Notes: a model not told the origin generated them from the letters alone. A stretch of DNA of 47,395 nucleotides from an uncultured Bacteroidota bacterium (GCA_913062555.1 CAJXVU010000026.1:1-47395); one strand, 5' to 3'. Positions 33,789-42,162 are shown, counted from the first letter of the stretch. Program-made: numbers and translations.

Positions 33789-34414
33789 AATACTTCAAAT
33801 AATTCATTTAAGGATTTTCTCACCTTCGGTCGATTTTGGGTGTGGTCTTCATTAGAACGATAACCAATAGTTGCAATTACTGCTGCATTTAATCCTTGTT
33901 CGGAAAGTCCTAATATATCATTATACTTTTCAGCTTCAAAACCCTCCATCGGACATGAATCAATTTTTAATTCTGCACATGCACTAAGCAAATTTCCAAG
34001 TGCCAAATATGTTTGTCGAGAGGTCCAGTTAAATGATTCTGATTTTGTCATTTCGTTAATTTTCCCTTTCATAAAGTCACCATATACACTGAGATTTTTT
34101 ATCTCCATATCCTGTGTTTTGGCAGTTTTATTCAGAAAATTGTCTACATGCTTATCTTTGACATTAGTATAATTACAAAAGACGACTAAATGCGACGCTT
34201 CAGTTATTTGATCTTGTCCCCAAGAAACAGATTTCAATTTTTCTCTTAAAGTAGAATTCTCTACAATTATAACTTTATACAACTGCAATCCATAAGATGA
34301 TACTGATAATTGAATAGCTTCCTTTAATTTTTCTAAATTTTCAGAAGAAATTTTTTTTGATGAATCAAATTTTTTAGTTGCGTAGCGCCATTTTAAGTTT
34401 TCGATATAGTTCAT
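33785..34414 (-). CDS. Nitroreductase-family NAD(P)H oxidoreductase (NfsB-like), copy A
   Basis: 209 residues. LKWRYATKKFDSSKKISSEN, the FMN site region LSVSSYGLQLYKVIIVEN, WTSRQTYLALGNLLSACAEL and SCPMEGFEAEKYNDILGL (conserved PxEGF) define the NfsB-like nitroreductase group, which reduces quinones and nitro compounds with bound FMN. It is related to the enzyme at 40356-40988. It leads the operon nitroreductase-DMT-GNAT, with a -7 box TACTTTTG just upstream on the minus strand. Confidence 0.9.
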   Translation of the reverse strand: MNYIENLKWRYATKKFDSSKKISSENLEKLKEAIQLSVSSYGLQLYKVIIVENSTLREKLKSVSWGQDQITEASHLVVFCNYTNVKDKHVDNFLNKTAKTQDMEIKNLSVYGDFMKGKINEMTKSESFNWTSRQTYLALGNLLSACAELKIDSCPMEGFEAEKYNDILGLSEQGLNAAVIATIGYRSNEDHTQNRPKVRKSLNELFEVL

Positions 34415-34440
34415 AATATTCTTGTTTTAAAATTATAAGA

Positions 34441-34448
34441 CAAAAGTA
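34441..34448 (-). promoter_or_regulatory. -7 box of the nitroreductase operon
   Basis: CAAAAGTA on the plus strand is TACTTTTG on the minus strand, an exact TAnnTTTG, 26 bp before the start codon at 34414. The -33 TTG is not clear. Confidence 0.5.
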
Positions 34449-34485
34449 TTAGAAGGAAAGACCTCCGGCATTTACATATGTTGAT

Positions 34486-35106
34486 TCAATGATTTTTTTT
34501 TAAATATTTACGAATTCTGCTTAGCTGGGTGGGAGTGATGCCTAGATGTGAGGCAAGGTGTAATTGTTGTATTCTTTGGTCAATGTTGGGGTGTTTTGAA
34601 AGTAATTTTAAATATCTTTCAGTTGCATTCTCCATAACGAGGGAAACTTCTCTTTGCTCTTTTTCAATTACCCAATTATTTTCCAAATAAGCGATATAGA
34701 AATTCTTTAGGTCAATATTGTGATCAATAAATTGTCTGTATTTTTTATAATCAAGACTAATCAGAATAGTGTTTTCCAATGCTTCCAAGGTGAAATTTGA
34801 GGGAGTACTTAGAAGGTATGAAACTGTTGAGCCGGCAAAATCAGTTTCAAGAAAAATATTTTTATTATATATATTTCCATCATAATCTGTTACATATGCT
34901 CTTAAAGCTCCTTTGCAAACAAAATGGATATTTTTTGCAATCTGCCCATTTCTTAGCAATATTTCATCTTTTTCTAACTCTTGAAACTTAATTATTGATT
35001 CAATTAATGACCAAGACTCCACAGAAATTTGAGCGTAACTCTCAAACTTTAATTTTAATTCTGAAATGTATTTTTCTTTTGTCAAACGTGATTTTTTATG
35101 ACTCAC
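34486..35106 (-). CDS. Crp/Fnr family regulator starting at the edge of an attC-like element
   Basis: About 206 residues. The cyclic-nucleotide-binding domain has LEKDEILLRNGQIAKNIHFV, CKGALRAYVTDYDG and FLETDFAGSTVSYLLSTPS. The HTH is near the C terminus (LHLASHLGITPTQLSRIRKY). The open frame extends to 35253, but that would cross the element and the next gene's 3' end. The likely starts are GTG at 35106, inside the element arm, or TTG at 35085. The domain set is typical of flavobacterial Crp/Fnr proteins. It lies upstream of the nitroreductase operon and may control it. The ligand is unknown. Confidence 0.8.
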   Translation of the reverse strand: MSHKKSRLTKEKYISELKLKFESYAQISVESWSLIESIIKFQELEKDEILLRNGQIAKNIHFVCKGALRAYVTDYDGNIYNKNIFLETDFAGSTVSYLLSTPSNFTLEALENTILISLDYKKYRQFIDHNIDLKNFYIAYLENNWVIEKEQREVSLVMENATERYLKLLSKHPNIDQRIQQLHLASHLGITPTQLSRIRKYLKKNH

Positions 35107-35155
35107 AACGGTCTTGTATATGAGCCGTTTTAATGACTTATATGCGTTGTTGGCA
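35104..35155 (-). repeat. Minimal attC-like element (about 52 bp)
   Basis: CACAACGGTCTTGTATATGA, a short AGCCGTTTTAATGA centre, then CTTATATGCGTTGTTGGCA. It is the shortest copy, with both arms and almost no centre, close to the length of a minimal integron attC. It separates the Crp/Fnr start from the stop of the HExxH lipoprotein (35162). Confidence 0.8.
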
Positions 35156-35161
35156 AATGTT

Positions 35162-36139
35162 TTATTTCTGAAAAATTTGTGACTTCTCAAGCACTTCCTC
35201 AGAGGAAAGCGTGTAAATATCTTTCCAGGACTCACTACCATGTTTCGATACATATGCTTCTACTATTTTGAAGCCAATAAAGTACCCAATAGCTCCAGGT
35301 AAATTCTCTTTTATTTTTGCATTCCGGCTTCCAAACTTTGAAATCATATTTTGATCAGTAGAAGAGTAATTATTTTTAAAATAAGAAAAAATGAATTCCC
35401 ATTCTTTTTCTGCTTCTTTGAGTTCTTCTTCTGAATACGCTAAACTCATTGCGGTTGAATAATTCTTATCTTTTTCGATTATATTAAAATATAACTTATG
35501 AACGTAGGTAGCAAATCCTTCACTAATACATCTGGCTAACACACTATTTATTGAGTCTTTTTTCTTTGTATTACTGTGTATTTGGTGATTCAATTCATGC
35601 GGAAACCATTTAGTTATAGACTTAACATCTTTGATGTCTGATGAAGCAAAATCTATTAACATTGTGCCATTACCTATACTACCTAAATCTGTCGAACTAG
35701 GACCATAAAGAAGATACCATTTTCCTATAGGAGAACGTTCAGTAAGTTTTTCAATCCCTTTTTTAATTTTGAATAGTGTCGTAAGAATAATCTGTTTATT
35801 ACTCTCAGAATAAAACGCCTTGTTCTTTTGATTTAAAGCATTAATATTTTTTATACCATAGTAATGGACTGTTACATCGAAACCATTCATGTTGCCCACA
35901 TATCCGTCCCATACTTCTTTATATGGATGATATAGAGAATCTTGAAATATCTTCATTCTTTGGACAGAATCTGTAATTAAATGTTTATTGTATAGCGCAA
36001 GTTGTTTTTGAGAAATGTCAATTATTTGAAAATTATCATCAAAGCTTTTTTTCTTACTTGGTTTACTAGTACAGCCAATTCCTAATGCTATTACAATTAT
36101 TAGTATAGTTTTAATGCTCATTTCAAATTTTATCTTCAT
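35162..36139 (-). CDS. Putative zinc metallopeptidase lipoprotein (DUF2268-like), copy B
   Basis: About 325 residues from the ATG at 36139; a second ATG at 36121 would give the same lipoprotein signal (ALGIGC). A longer frame would start inside the upstream element. The motif WFPHELNHQIHSN contains HExxH, with ISEGFATYVHKLYFN downstream. GYFIGFKIVEAYVSKHG is shared with copy A (22998-23966). Both look like exported Zn-dependent proteases. It is a single-gene unit; the minimal element lies 6 bp after the stop. Confidence 0.72.
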   Translation of the reverse strand: MKIKFEMSIKTILIIVIALGIGCTSKPSKKKSFDDNFQIIDISQKQLALYNKHLITDSVQRMKIFQDSLYHPYKEVWDGYVGNMNGFDVTVHYYGIKNINALNQKNKAFYSESNKQIILTTLFKIKKGIEKLTERSPIGKWYLLYGPSSTDLGSIGNGTMLIDFASSDIKDVKSITKWFPHELNHQIHSNTKKKDSINSVLARCISEGFATYVHKLYFNIIEKDKNYSTAMSLAYSEEELKEAEKEWEFIFSYFKNNYSSTDQNMISKFGSRNAKIKENLPGAIGYFIGFKIVEAYVSKHGSESWKDIYTLSSEEVLEKSQIFQK

Positions 36140-36152
36140 ATCCTTTAATGTT

Positions 36153-36290
36153 TGCCAACAACGGTCTTGTGTATGGTTAGTTGCGTCGTTAAGCAACTAA
36201 AATAGTAAACAAATACGAACCAGAGAAAATTCCGAAGGAATTTTCCAAAAAAGCACTTGCCTAAGCAATTAATTATACACGGTGTTAGGC
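36153..36290 (-). repeat. attC-like type I element
   Basis: The left arm is TGCCAACAACGGTCTTGTGT then ATGGTTAGTTGCG. The inner hairpin is GAGAAAATTCCGAAGGAATTTTCC (in part). The right arm is GCAATTAATTATACACGG then TGTTAGGC, matching GTTRRRY. It is an archetypal copy of the family, 53 bp from the PafA-like stop. Confidence 0.88.
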
Positions 36291-36343
36291 GCTTTCTTTA
36301 ATCATCTAGTAATTTACTTAGCACACGTTAATTTTACCTGAAA

Positions 36344-38038
36344 TTATTTAAATAGTTCTTTCAATGGATACCCACTATTTCCACTTGGCAATTGAAGATT
36401 CAGAATCATTGTTAGGGTTGATGAAATGTCTATAGGCGAAACTTTCCTTACCGATTCTCCATGTGTTATTCCATTTCCAAACCAAAGTAAAGGAACATGA
36501 GTATCATAACTATAACCTGAACCATGAATGGTCCCTTTTACTGAAGATACCTCAATTTCAGAATCATCATCTTGAACTAAACCAGCATCAAAAGTTAGAA
36601 GAACATCTCCAGATCTTTTTTGGTGATATCCATTTTGAACGAGCTCCCTTAAACCAAAATTATATTGACTGGTTTGTAAGTGATAGGCAGTTAAAGCACC
36701 ACTAATTCCTTCAAGATTTACTAAAAAATTTGCGACATCTTGCTGCATACTTTCTAATTGTAATCCTTTTTCAAAGATGGCAGTTCTATTCAAATACAAC
36801 TGGTCATCCTCAAAATTTTGAATCCATGAACCTTCTCCATATTTAGTGTTTAAATAGTTACTCAATCGGTCTTTATATCTTGCTATTCTAGCGACTCCTG
36901 TAGGAATTTTTATATCATTTAAATAAGAGGCTATAGGTACTGCACCATGATCAGAGGTAAGAAATAGTGTATATTCTCCTTTACCAATTTCTTTATCTAA
37001 GTATTTTAGAAGTTTACTTATTTCAAGATCTAATCTTATATAAATGTCTTCTATTTCAACTGAATTAGGTCCAAAAATATGCCCTGCTTTATCCGTTACA
37101 GAATAGCTAATTGTAAGTATATCTGTTTCTTCATCACTACCCAAATTTTCATTTTTAATTGCATCCATAGCAAATTCAGTAAGCAATGTGTTTCCTGCTG
37201 GTGAAAACCCTATCATAAAATATTCTAAATTTCTTTCTCTATATTTCTCTCTAAGTTTTTTGAAGTCATAAGGAAAGGTAGGACTATTTTCTCCAAGAAC
37301 AATTTCATACTTGTTGTTATCTCCATAACTTTCAGTATAGTTTTCTATCGGGTAAAGCGTATTCCAAACGGTATCTAAATATTTACTCGATTTCTCTAAT
37401 TTATTAAACTCACGCACCCAATTAGGTAATTCATTCATATAATAAGAACTGGAAACAAAATATCCGGGACTTGTTTCAGTATCATGCCAGTATGCTGCAT
37501 TAGCAAGATGACCACCAGGTAATACAGCCGCTCTGTCTTTTAATGAAACACTAATTACTTTTGACCTGAAATTAGTACTCATACGTAATTGGTCAGAAAT
37601 TGTAGTCGTCAGCAGCTGTTTTGGTGAAGCTCCTGTTTTATTTTGATTCTTACTACCAATTAATACTACGGTAGTATCTTCAACACTACTAGCATATTTA
37701 TTTTCATACCGATTGTACCAACTATTACCTATTATACCATGCATTGCAGGAGTGGTACCTGTATATATTGATGAATGCCCTGGTGCAGTAGCTGTTGGCG
37801 TAAAATTATATTGTGTATTTTTATAATTGAATCCATCCCGAATAATTCTTTTAAAACCATCTTCGCTATATTTTGCCTCATATCTGTATAGCTGTTCAGA
37901 CCTCATTTGATCTACAACGATACCAACAACTAATTTTGGTTTTTTAGAACCTTCAGTTTGCCCATAAGAAAAATTTGAACTAATTATATACAATACTAAA
38001 ACAGTGATTATTTTTTTTGATTTTATAAAATTATTCAT
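36344..38038 (-). CDS. pafA: PafA-like alkaline phosphatase
   Basis: 564 residues with a signal peptide (about 1-26, ending SYGQ). LVVGIVVDQMRSEQLYRYE carries the first metal ligand. The nucleophile Thr is in FTPTATAPGHSSIYTGT (about 82-98). SVSLKDRAAVLPGGHLANA (near 165) supplies the Lys and Arg typical of PafA phosphomonoesterases. SYSVTDKAGHIFGPNS and LFLTSDHGAVP give the other metal ligands. Family enzymes are periplasmic and release phosphate from sugar phosphates and other monoesters without phosphate inhibition. It is monocistronic within its unit. Confidence 0.88.
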   Translation of the reverse strand: MNNFIKSKKIITVLVLYIISSNFSYGQTEGSKKPKLVVGIVVDQMRSEQLYRYEAKYSEDGFKRIIRDGFNYKNTQYNFTPTATAPGHSSIYTGTTPAMHGIIGNSWYNRYENKYASSVEDTTVVLIGSKNQNKTGASPKQLLTTTISDQLRMSTNFRSKVISVSLKDRAAVLPGGHLANAAYWHDTETSPGYFVSSSYYMNELPNWVREFNKLEKSSKYLDTVWNTLYPIENYTESYGDNNKYEIVLGENSPTFPYDFKKLREKYRERNLEYFMIGFSPAGNTLLTEFAMDAIKNENLGSDEETDILTISYSVTDKAGHIFGPNSVEIEDIYIRLDLEISKLLKYLDKEIGKGEYTLFLTSDHGAVPIASYLNDIKIPTGVARIARYKDRLSNYLNTKYGEGSWIQNFEDDQLYLNRTAIFEKGLQLESMQQDVANFLVNLEGISGALTAYHLQTSQYNFGLRELVQNGYHQKRSGDVLLTFDAGLVQDDDSEIEVSSVKGTIHGSGYSYDTHVPLLWFGNGITHGESVRKVSPIDISSTLTMILNLQLPSGNSGYPLKELFK

Positions 38039-38143
38039 TGTTTTTTTGTGGATTTGGTTATTAAATGAACCTATGTTAGTTATATTTTAGAGACGATAAT
38101 CTGAGTTTTTTGTTACATTCCAAATAGCTTTTTCGTGGGTGAT

Positions 38144-38479
38144 CTATTTTGTTGGGACGCACCTTTCTAAAAACGCTATTAAAAATGTCCCGACTTTAAT
38201 GTACCAAAGAGTTAATACTGATATTATAAGTCCAAAAATAAAAGTCCAATCTTGATTAGACCATAATCCATACAGCCATAATAACCAGCTTAATCCTAAA
38301 ATAATAAATAATGGTCCTAATTTGAAAACATCAATTTTTAGCTTGTAAAAAAGATTTGCCCAAGGGCCAGGTTTTTCAGGGCCAATATACTTTCCTTTAA
38401 TCATAACATGAAATCCGTCCATTGTCATAAATATTCCATTTGCAAAGGCAAGAATTGTCATTATTATTTTTATTGTCAT
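38144..38479 (-). CDS. Small membrane protein of unknown function
   Basis: 111 residues with three membrane helices (about 4-22, 55-75, 79-105). The loop MIKGKYIGPEKPGPWANLFY with PGPW is the most distinctive part. I do not recognise the family. It lies 105 bp upstream of the PafA-like gene on the same strand with no element between, so the two share one repeat-bounded unit. The C terminus is short and contains one Cys. Confidence 0.7.
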   Translation of the reverse strand: MTIKIIMTILAFANGIFMTMDGFHVMIKGKYIGPEKPGPWANLFYKLKIDVFKLGPLFIILGLSWLLWLYGLWSNQDWTFIFGLIISVLTLWYIKVGTFLIAFLERCVPTK

Positions 38480-38517
38480 ATATAATTTTTGGTTGTTTTA
38501 CTATCGTTTGTTTAATT

Positions 38518-38657
38518 GCGCATAACGGGATTGTATAACGCTTTTTGTTGCGTTGGTTCGACAACGAATTTAGCAAAAGAAACCAATCCTTCTGAAAAAT
38601 TCGGAAGAATTTTCAGAATAGGCGAGTAGTAGCAATTAACGTTATACGTTGTTAGCA
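38518..38657 (-). repeat. attC-like type I element
   Basis: The left arm is GCGCATAACGGGATTGTATA then ACG. The interior TTAGCAAAAGAAACCAATCC and the hairpin AAAATTCGGAAGAATTTT are typical. The right arm is CGTTATACGTTGTTAGCA. It sits 4 bp from the PD40 lipoprotein stop. Confidence 0.85.
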
Positions 38658-38661
38658 ATTG

Positions 38662-39609
38662 TTATTTTCCTTCATGTTTAAAAATCTCATTTGAATTAAC
38701 CCAATACACTTCACCTTTCGTTACTCCTTTCCATCCACTATTTGGGGGAGAACTATATCTTTTCGAGAAGAAAAAATAATTATTGTCAGGCGACATATAG
38801 GGACAGTAATAATTCCAATCTTCATTTATATTCTCTCCAAGGTTAAAAAAAGCAGGTCTTTGCCATTTACCATTTTTTTTGAAAGATACAGCAAACCCCT
38901 TTTCATCAGAATATGTATTGGCAGTTATTAAGAAACTTTCATCTGGTGAAACATAAGTACTTCTTTCTCCTTTTTCAGAATTTACTTCAGAACCAATATT
39001 TATTGGAGAGTCAAACTTCCCATCTCCTAAATATTGAGCACGATAAATATCTCTTTTACCTAAACTACCAGGTCTATCGGATGTAAAATACAAACTTCCG
39101 TCTGCAACCACAACAGGATATGATTCTGCATATTCTTGTGTTGATATAGGGTGTTGAACTTTTGTAGCTAATTTCCATTTACCATCAATTTTTTGACTTT
39201 TGTAAATGTCAGGCTTAGACTTTTTCAAACGGTCTTCGGGACTAATACCAAGAAAATACATTGTATTTCCGTCTTGGCTAATTGTAGGGTCAATTGCAAC
39301 TGACTCTTTTTCTTGGTCAGTAAACATTTGTATAGGTTTTGGCATATTCCAATTACCATCAACTAATTCAGAATGATGGATAACAAATTTTTTATTAATA
39401 ATTCTTGTAAAAAATATTTCGGTAAAAGAAGAGTTAAACACTGTATTAATTTCAATGCTGTCTGTGTTAACTATTGTTGGTGCAAATAATTTTGGTATAG
39501 CGTTAGGTGGTGGTTGATCTAAATATGGTTGATTAGAATTTGTTTGTTTACAACTGAGCAATATTAAATTTAGTCCAATTACGGATAATAGAAAGTGTTT
39601 TTTATTCAT
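38662..39609 (-). CDS. PD40/TolB-like beta-propeller lipoprotein
   Basis: 315 residues. The lipoprotein signal has the Cys at LLSC (about residue 20). Repeated WD40-like (PD40) blades are visible: IDPTISQDGNTMYFLGISPE, SYPVVVADGSLYFTSDRPGS, STYVSPDESFLITANTYSD and CPYMSPDNNYFFFSKRYSS. Such propellers bind protein or glycan partners at the cell surface. A single-gene unit with elements at both ends. No enzyme domain is present. Confidence 0.88.
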   Translation of the reverse strand: MNKKHFLLSVIGLNLILLSCKQTNSNQPYLDQPPPNAIPKLFAPTIVNTDSIEINTVFNSSFTEIFFTRIINKKFVIHHSELVDGNWNMPKPIQMFTDQEKESVAIDPTISQDGNTMYFLGISPEDRLKKSKPDIYKSQKIDGKWKLATKVQHPISTQEYAESYPVVVADGSLYFTSDRPGSLGKRDIYRAQYLGDGKFDSPINIGSEVNSEKGERSTYVSPDESFLITANTYSDEKGFAVSFKKNGKWQRPAFFNLGENINEDWNYYCPYMSPDNNYFFFSKRYSSPPNSGWKGVTKGEVYWVNSNEIFKHEGK

Positions 39610-39628
39610 TTGTTGTTCTTCTAATAAT

Positions 39629-39821
39629 TGCTAACGGTTTTGTATAAGAATAGTAAGGGATTAAAATACACTTACTTCTCGGATTAGCACTTAGCCAAAT
39701 TTACAATTTTACTGTTATTTTTCTTTTAACCGTTAAACTATAAATTTGGAGGACTTTGTTAATATGCATTAACATTTGGTTTGGCTAGTAACCCTTATTA
39801 TTTTTATACTTTGTTAGCTAC
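39629..39821 (-). repeat. attC-like type II/III element (long)
   Basis: The left arm is TGCTAACGGTTTTGTATAAG. The interior CACTTAGCCAAATTTACAA and AACTATAAATTTGGAGG forms a long imperfect hairpin. The right arm is ATTTTTATACTTTGTTAGCTA. About 190 bp. It sits 5 bp from the VOC gene stop. Confidence 0.85.
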
Positions 39822-39826
39822 TGTTT

Positions 39827-40336
39827 TTATTTTGAATAAGCACCTGAAGAATACGTCAATTCATAGCTATGCGTGTAGATTTCAAAAACAATTCCGAATG
39901 GGTCTTCAACATAGCACATTTTGAAGGGCTTGTCATTAGGATAGTACTCTCTAATTGGCATTCTTTGCTTTCCTCCATAAGACAAAATTTTATCAATGAG
40001 TTCTTCAATATTTGGGTCTTGCACGCAAAAGTGGAAAAGTCCAGTGTTGAAAGGGTTAAAATCTGGTGCTTGCTTAACTCCATTCGGAAAGGAAAATAAT
40101 TCAATCCCAATTCCGTCAGATGTTGCTAAATGCGCAATTTCAAATTCCTCCCAATTCTCTCCAAAAACGTCAATACACATTTGTCCAATGGCCGTTTCTT
40201 TTTCCTTTTTGACTTTAGATGGTGGCATTACAACATACCAACCCATGACTTCAGAGTAAAATTTTACAGCTTCCTTTATATTCGGAACTGTAATTCCGAC
40301 ATGAGAAAAAGCTCTGGGATAATTATTTTTATTCAT
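39827..40336 (-). CDS. VOC family (glyoxalase/dioxygenase-type) protein
   Basis: About 169 residues from ATG 40336; a longer frame would start with TTG inside the nitroreductase gene. FSHVGITVPNIKEAVKFYSE has the first metal His, and FHFCVQDPNIEELIDKI and CYVEDPFGIVFEIYTHSYE give the later ligands. The fold fits glyoxalase I and extradiol-dioxygenase relatives. It is the last gene of the DoxX-MarR-nitroreductase-VOC operon, a combination that recalls quinone-detoxification operons such as catDE/mhqNOE of Bacillus. It may cleave or isomerise electrophiles. Confidence 0.85.
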   Translation of the reverse strand: MNKNNYPRAFSHVGITVPNIKEAVKFYSEVMGWYVVMPPSKVKKEKETAIGQMCIDVFGENWEEFEIAHLATSDGIGIELFSFPNGVKQAPDFNPFNTGLFHFCVQDPNIEELIDKILSYGGKQRMPIREYYPNDKPFKMCYVEDPFGIVFEIYTHSYELTYSSGAYSK

Positions 40337-40355
40337 AGTTGTTTTTTTGAAATTA

Positions 40356-40988
40356 CTATTCAATAACAGTTACTAAATCTTCTTTATTTTTTCGAACTTT
40401 AGTAAGATTGACTAGCCAATCGTTTTTATCGTCTCTATAACCTATTGGGAGCATAACACAGCTTCTGAGTCCTTTTTCTCTTAATCCTAATATCTCATCC
40501 AAAACATCAGGGTCAAACCCTTCTAAAGGAGTACTATCAACCCCTTCGAATGCGGCTGCAACGATAGCTTGTGAAAAGGCAATGTATGCTTGTTTAGTTG
40601 CATGGTTAAAGTTCTCTTGAGCATCTTTTTGCGGATAACTTTTCAACAACATTTGACGGTAATTTTCCCATCCTTCGTTTTTAAATCCACGAATGGTATT
40701 GGTCAAATCAAACATTTTATTAATTCGATCAGCTGTATAGGTATCCCAAGCAGCAAATACAAATAGATGTGAACAATCTGTAATCACTGATTGATTCCAT
40801 GCTATGGGTTTGATTTTTTCTTTTATCTCTTGATTTGTGATGACTATGATTTCAAAGGGTTGTAAGCCACTTGAAGTTGGAGCAAGGGATATTGCTTCAA
40901 TGATGTTGTCTATTTTTTCTTGCGCAACTTTTTTACCATTCATGGCTTTAGCAGCGTATCGCCAATTTAATTTATCTAATAATTCCAT
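40356..40988 (-). CDS. Nitroreductase-family NAD(P)H oxidoreductase (MhqN/NfsB-like), copy B
   Basis: 210 residues. LNWRYAAKAMNGKKVAQEKI, SLAPTSSGLQPFEIIVITNQ (FMN loop), ATKQAYIAFSQAIVAAAFEG and STPLEGFDPDVLDEILGL show the same family as 33785-34414. These enzymes reduce nitro compounds and quinones by two electrons with FMN. It is the third gene in the operon, 28 bp downstream of the MarR gene and 19 bp before the VOC gene. Confidence 0.9.
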   Translation of the reverse strand: MELLDKLNWRYAAKAMNGKKVAQEKIDNIIEAISLAPTSSGLQPFEIIVITNQEIKEKIKPIAWNQSVITDCSHLFVFAAWDTYTADRINKMFDLTNTIRGFKNEGWENYRQMLLKSYPQKDAQENFNHATKQAYIAFSQAIVAAAFEGVDSTPLEGFDPDVLDEILGLREKGLRSCVMLPIGYRDDKNDWLVNLTKVRKNKEDLVTVIE

Positions 40989-41016
40989 TTTGTCTATTGT
41001 TCCTTTTTGTTTGAGT

Positions 41017-41475
41017 TTAATATGAATTTTTATTGTTGTTAGAGAGTATCCTTATCCATTCATTAAGCATATCTTTTAATTGGAGAACTTCCGATAATTT
41101 GATGTTCTCTGTAAGTAAAATTTTAATGAGCTTTTTAGGAATAGGCGTGGCTTGAGTTTTCAAATTTGTTCCTTTTTCTGTTAACTTAACTATAACATTT
41201 CTTTCGTCATTACTAGAGCGGTTACGCTGTAACAGTTTCATTTTCTCCATACGCTTAAGTAAAGGAGACAATGTATTCGTATTAAGGAGCAGCTTCTCTG
41301 AAATCTGATTTATAGAGATACTGTCGTTTTCCCATAATACCATAAGAACTAAGTATTGAGGATAAGTAAGCGCCATTTCGTCTAAATATGGTTTATACGC
41401 CTTTGTGATAAGCCGTGAAACCGAATAGATTGGAAAGCAGATTTGATTACTTAATTGTAACTGTGTATTGTCCAT
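41017..41475 (-). CDS. OhrR-like MarR family redox regulator
   Basis: 152 residues. The N terminus LSNQICFPIYSVSRLITKAY matches OhrR, whose single conserved Cys in this position senses organic hydroperoxides (here Cys about residue 13). The winged helix has LTYPQYLVLMVLWENDSISI, LLLNTNTLSPLLKRMEKMKL and RNRSSNDERNVIVKLTEKG. Its start overlaps the stop of DoxX by one base (41475), so translation is coupled. It probably represses its own operon and responds to hydroperoxides, quinones or other electrophiles. Confidence 0.85.
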   Translation of the reverse strand: MDNTQLQLSNQICFPIYSVSRLITKAYKPYLDEMALTYPQYLVLMVLWENDSISINQISEKLLLNTNTLSPLLKRMEKMKLLQRNRSSNDERNVIVKLTEKGTNLKTQATPIPKKLIKILLTENIKLSEVLQLKDMLNEWIRILSNNNKNSY

Positions 41476-41906
41476 TAGTTTTTAGTTTTGTTAGCTCTCC
41501 ATGATTTCCAGGCACCAGATGACCATAAAGCCCAAGCAATTAGTACCGGTTGAAAAAATAGACGAATTAATCGAGCTCTGTCTGAGTCTAAAGCACCAAA
41601 GGCATCTTTATCCTCTAGGTATTGGGCAATATTTCCAGGGAAGATTAAAACAAAAAACAAGGCCAAAGCCCAACCCAATCTTGTGCGTTCATTTTTCCAA
41701 AAAGCTAAGCCAAGCCCTAATATCATTTCTACTATACCTGATAGTATGACCACTAAATCTTTACTCAGCGGGACCCAATCCGGCACTTGAGCTTGGAAGT
41801 CTATTCTGTTAAAAGTAAGGTGACTAAATCCAGCATAGATCATAAAAATGGCTAATAGGATTCTGAAAATGTTTTGTGTTAATGTGTCTTTTTTAAGTTT
41901 ATTCAT
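41475..41906 (-). CDS. DoxX-like membrane protein (CatD-like)
   Basis: 143 residues with four membrane helices. NIFRILLAIFMIYAGFSHLT, the charged LTFNRIDFQAQVPDWVP loop, VVILSGIVEMILGLGLAFWK and the C-terminal IRLFFQPVLIAWALWSSGAW match DoxX-like proteins. It leads the four-gene operon and has an operator-like palindrome and a -7 box before it. A role in quinone or electrophile resistance fits its partners. Confidence 0.85.
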   Translation of the reverse strand: MNKLKKDTLTQNIFRILLAIFMIYAGFSHLTFNRIDFQAQVPDWVPLSKDLVVILSGIVEMILGLGLAFWKNERTRLGWALALFFVLIFPGNIAQYLEDKDAFGALDSDRARLIRLFFQPVLIAWALWSSGAWKSWRANKTKN

Positions 41907-41937
41907 ATTTTATTTTTTTTAAAACGCGCACAACTAT

Positions 41938-41958
41938 ATCGTGCACGATGCAAATATA
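41938..41958 (-). promoter_or_regulatory. Promoter and candidate OhrR/MarR operator of the DoxX operon
   Basis: CAAATATA (41951-41958) is TATATTTG on the minus strand, an exact -7 box. The perfect 12-bp palindrome ATCGTGCACGAT (41938-41949) lies directly downstream of it, so binding there would block transcription. It lies 32 bp before the DoxX start. Confidence 0.65.
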
Positions 41959-42028
41959 TGCCGTTTTATTTAAAACGAATGTCATTATGGAATAATGTTT
42001 CAAATATTTATTAGATGTAGGGAATAGT

Positions 42029-42162
42029 AGCTAACGTGTTTGTGCATGATTTGTTTGCGTGAATTTAGCGAATAAATAATTAAAAATCACAAGCCTTTGA
42101 AGTCCACGAGGTTTTTCCGAAGGAAAAACTTATTAAGCAATTAATTATGCACGGTGTTGTGC
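42029..42162 (-). repeat. attC-like type I element
   Basis: The left arm is AGCTAACGTGTTTGTGCATG then ATTTGTTTGCG. The inner hairpin is TTTTTCCGAAGGAAAAA (about 42111-42127). The right arm is GCAATTAATTATGCACGG then TGTTGTGC. It sits 16 bp from the oxidoreductase stop. Confidence 0.88.

Noticed and set aside
34486..35253. Long form of the Crp/Fnr gene starting at 35253
   Set aside because: It would cross the attC-like element and the 3' end of the next gene in another frame; the added 49 residues are not of Crp/Fnr type.
36139..36196. Upstream start of the HExxH lipoprotein (copy B)
   Set aside because: The extra residues are encoded by the left arm of an attC-like element and would hide the lipoprotein signal.
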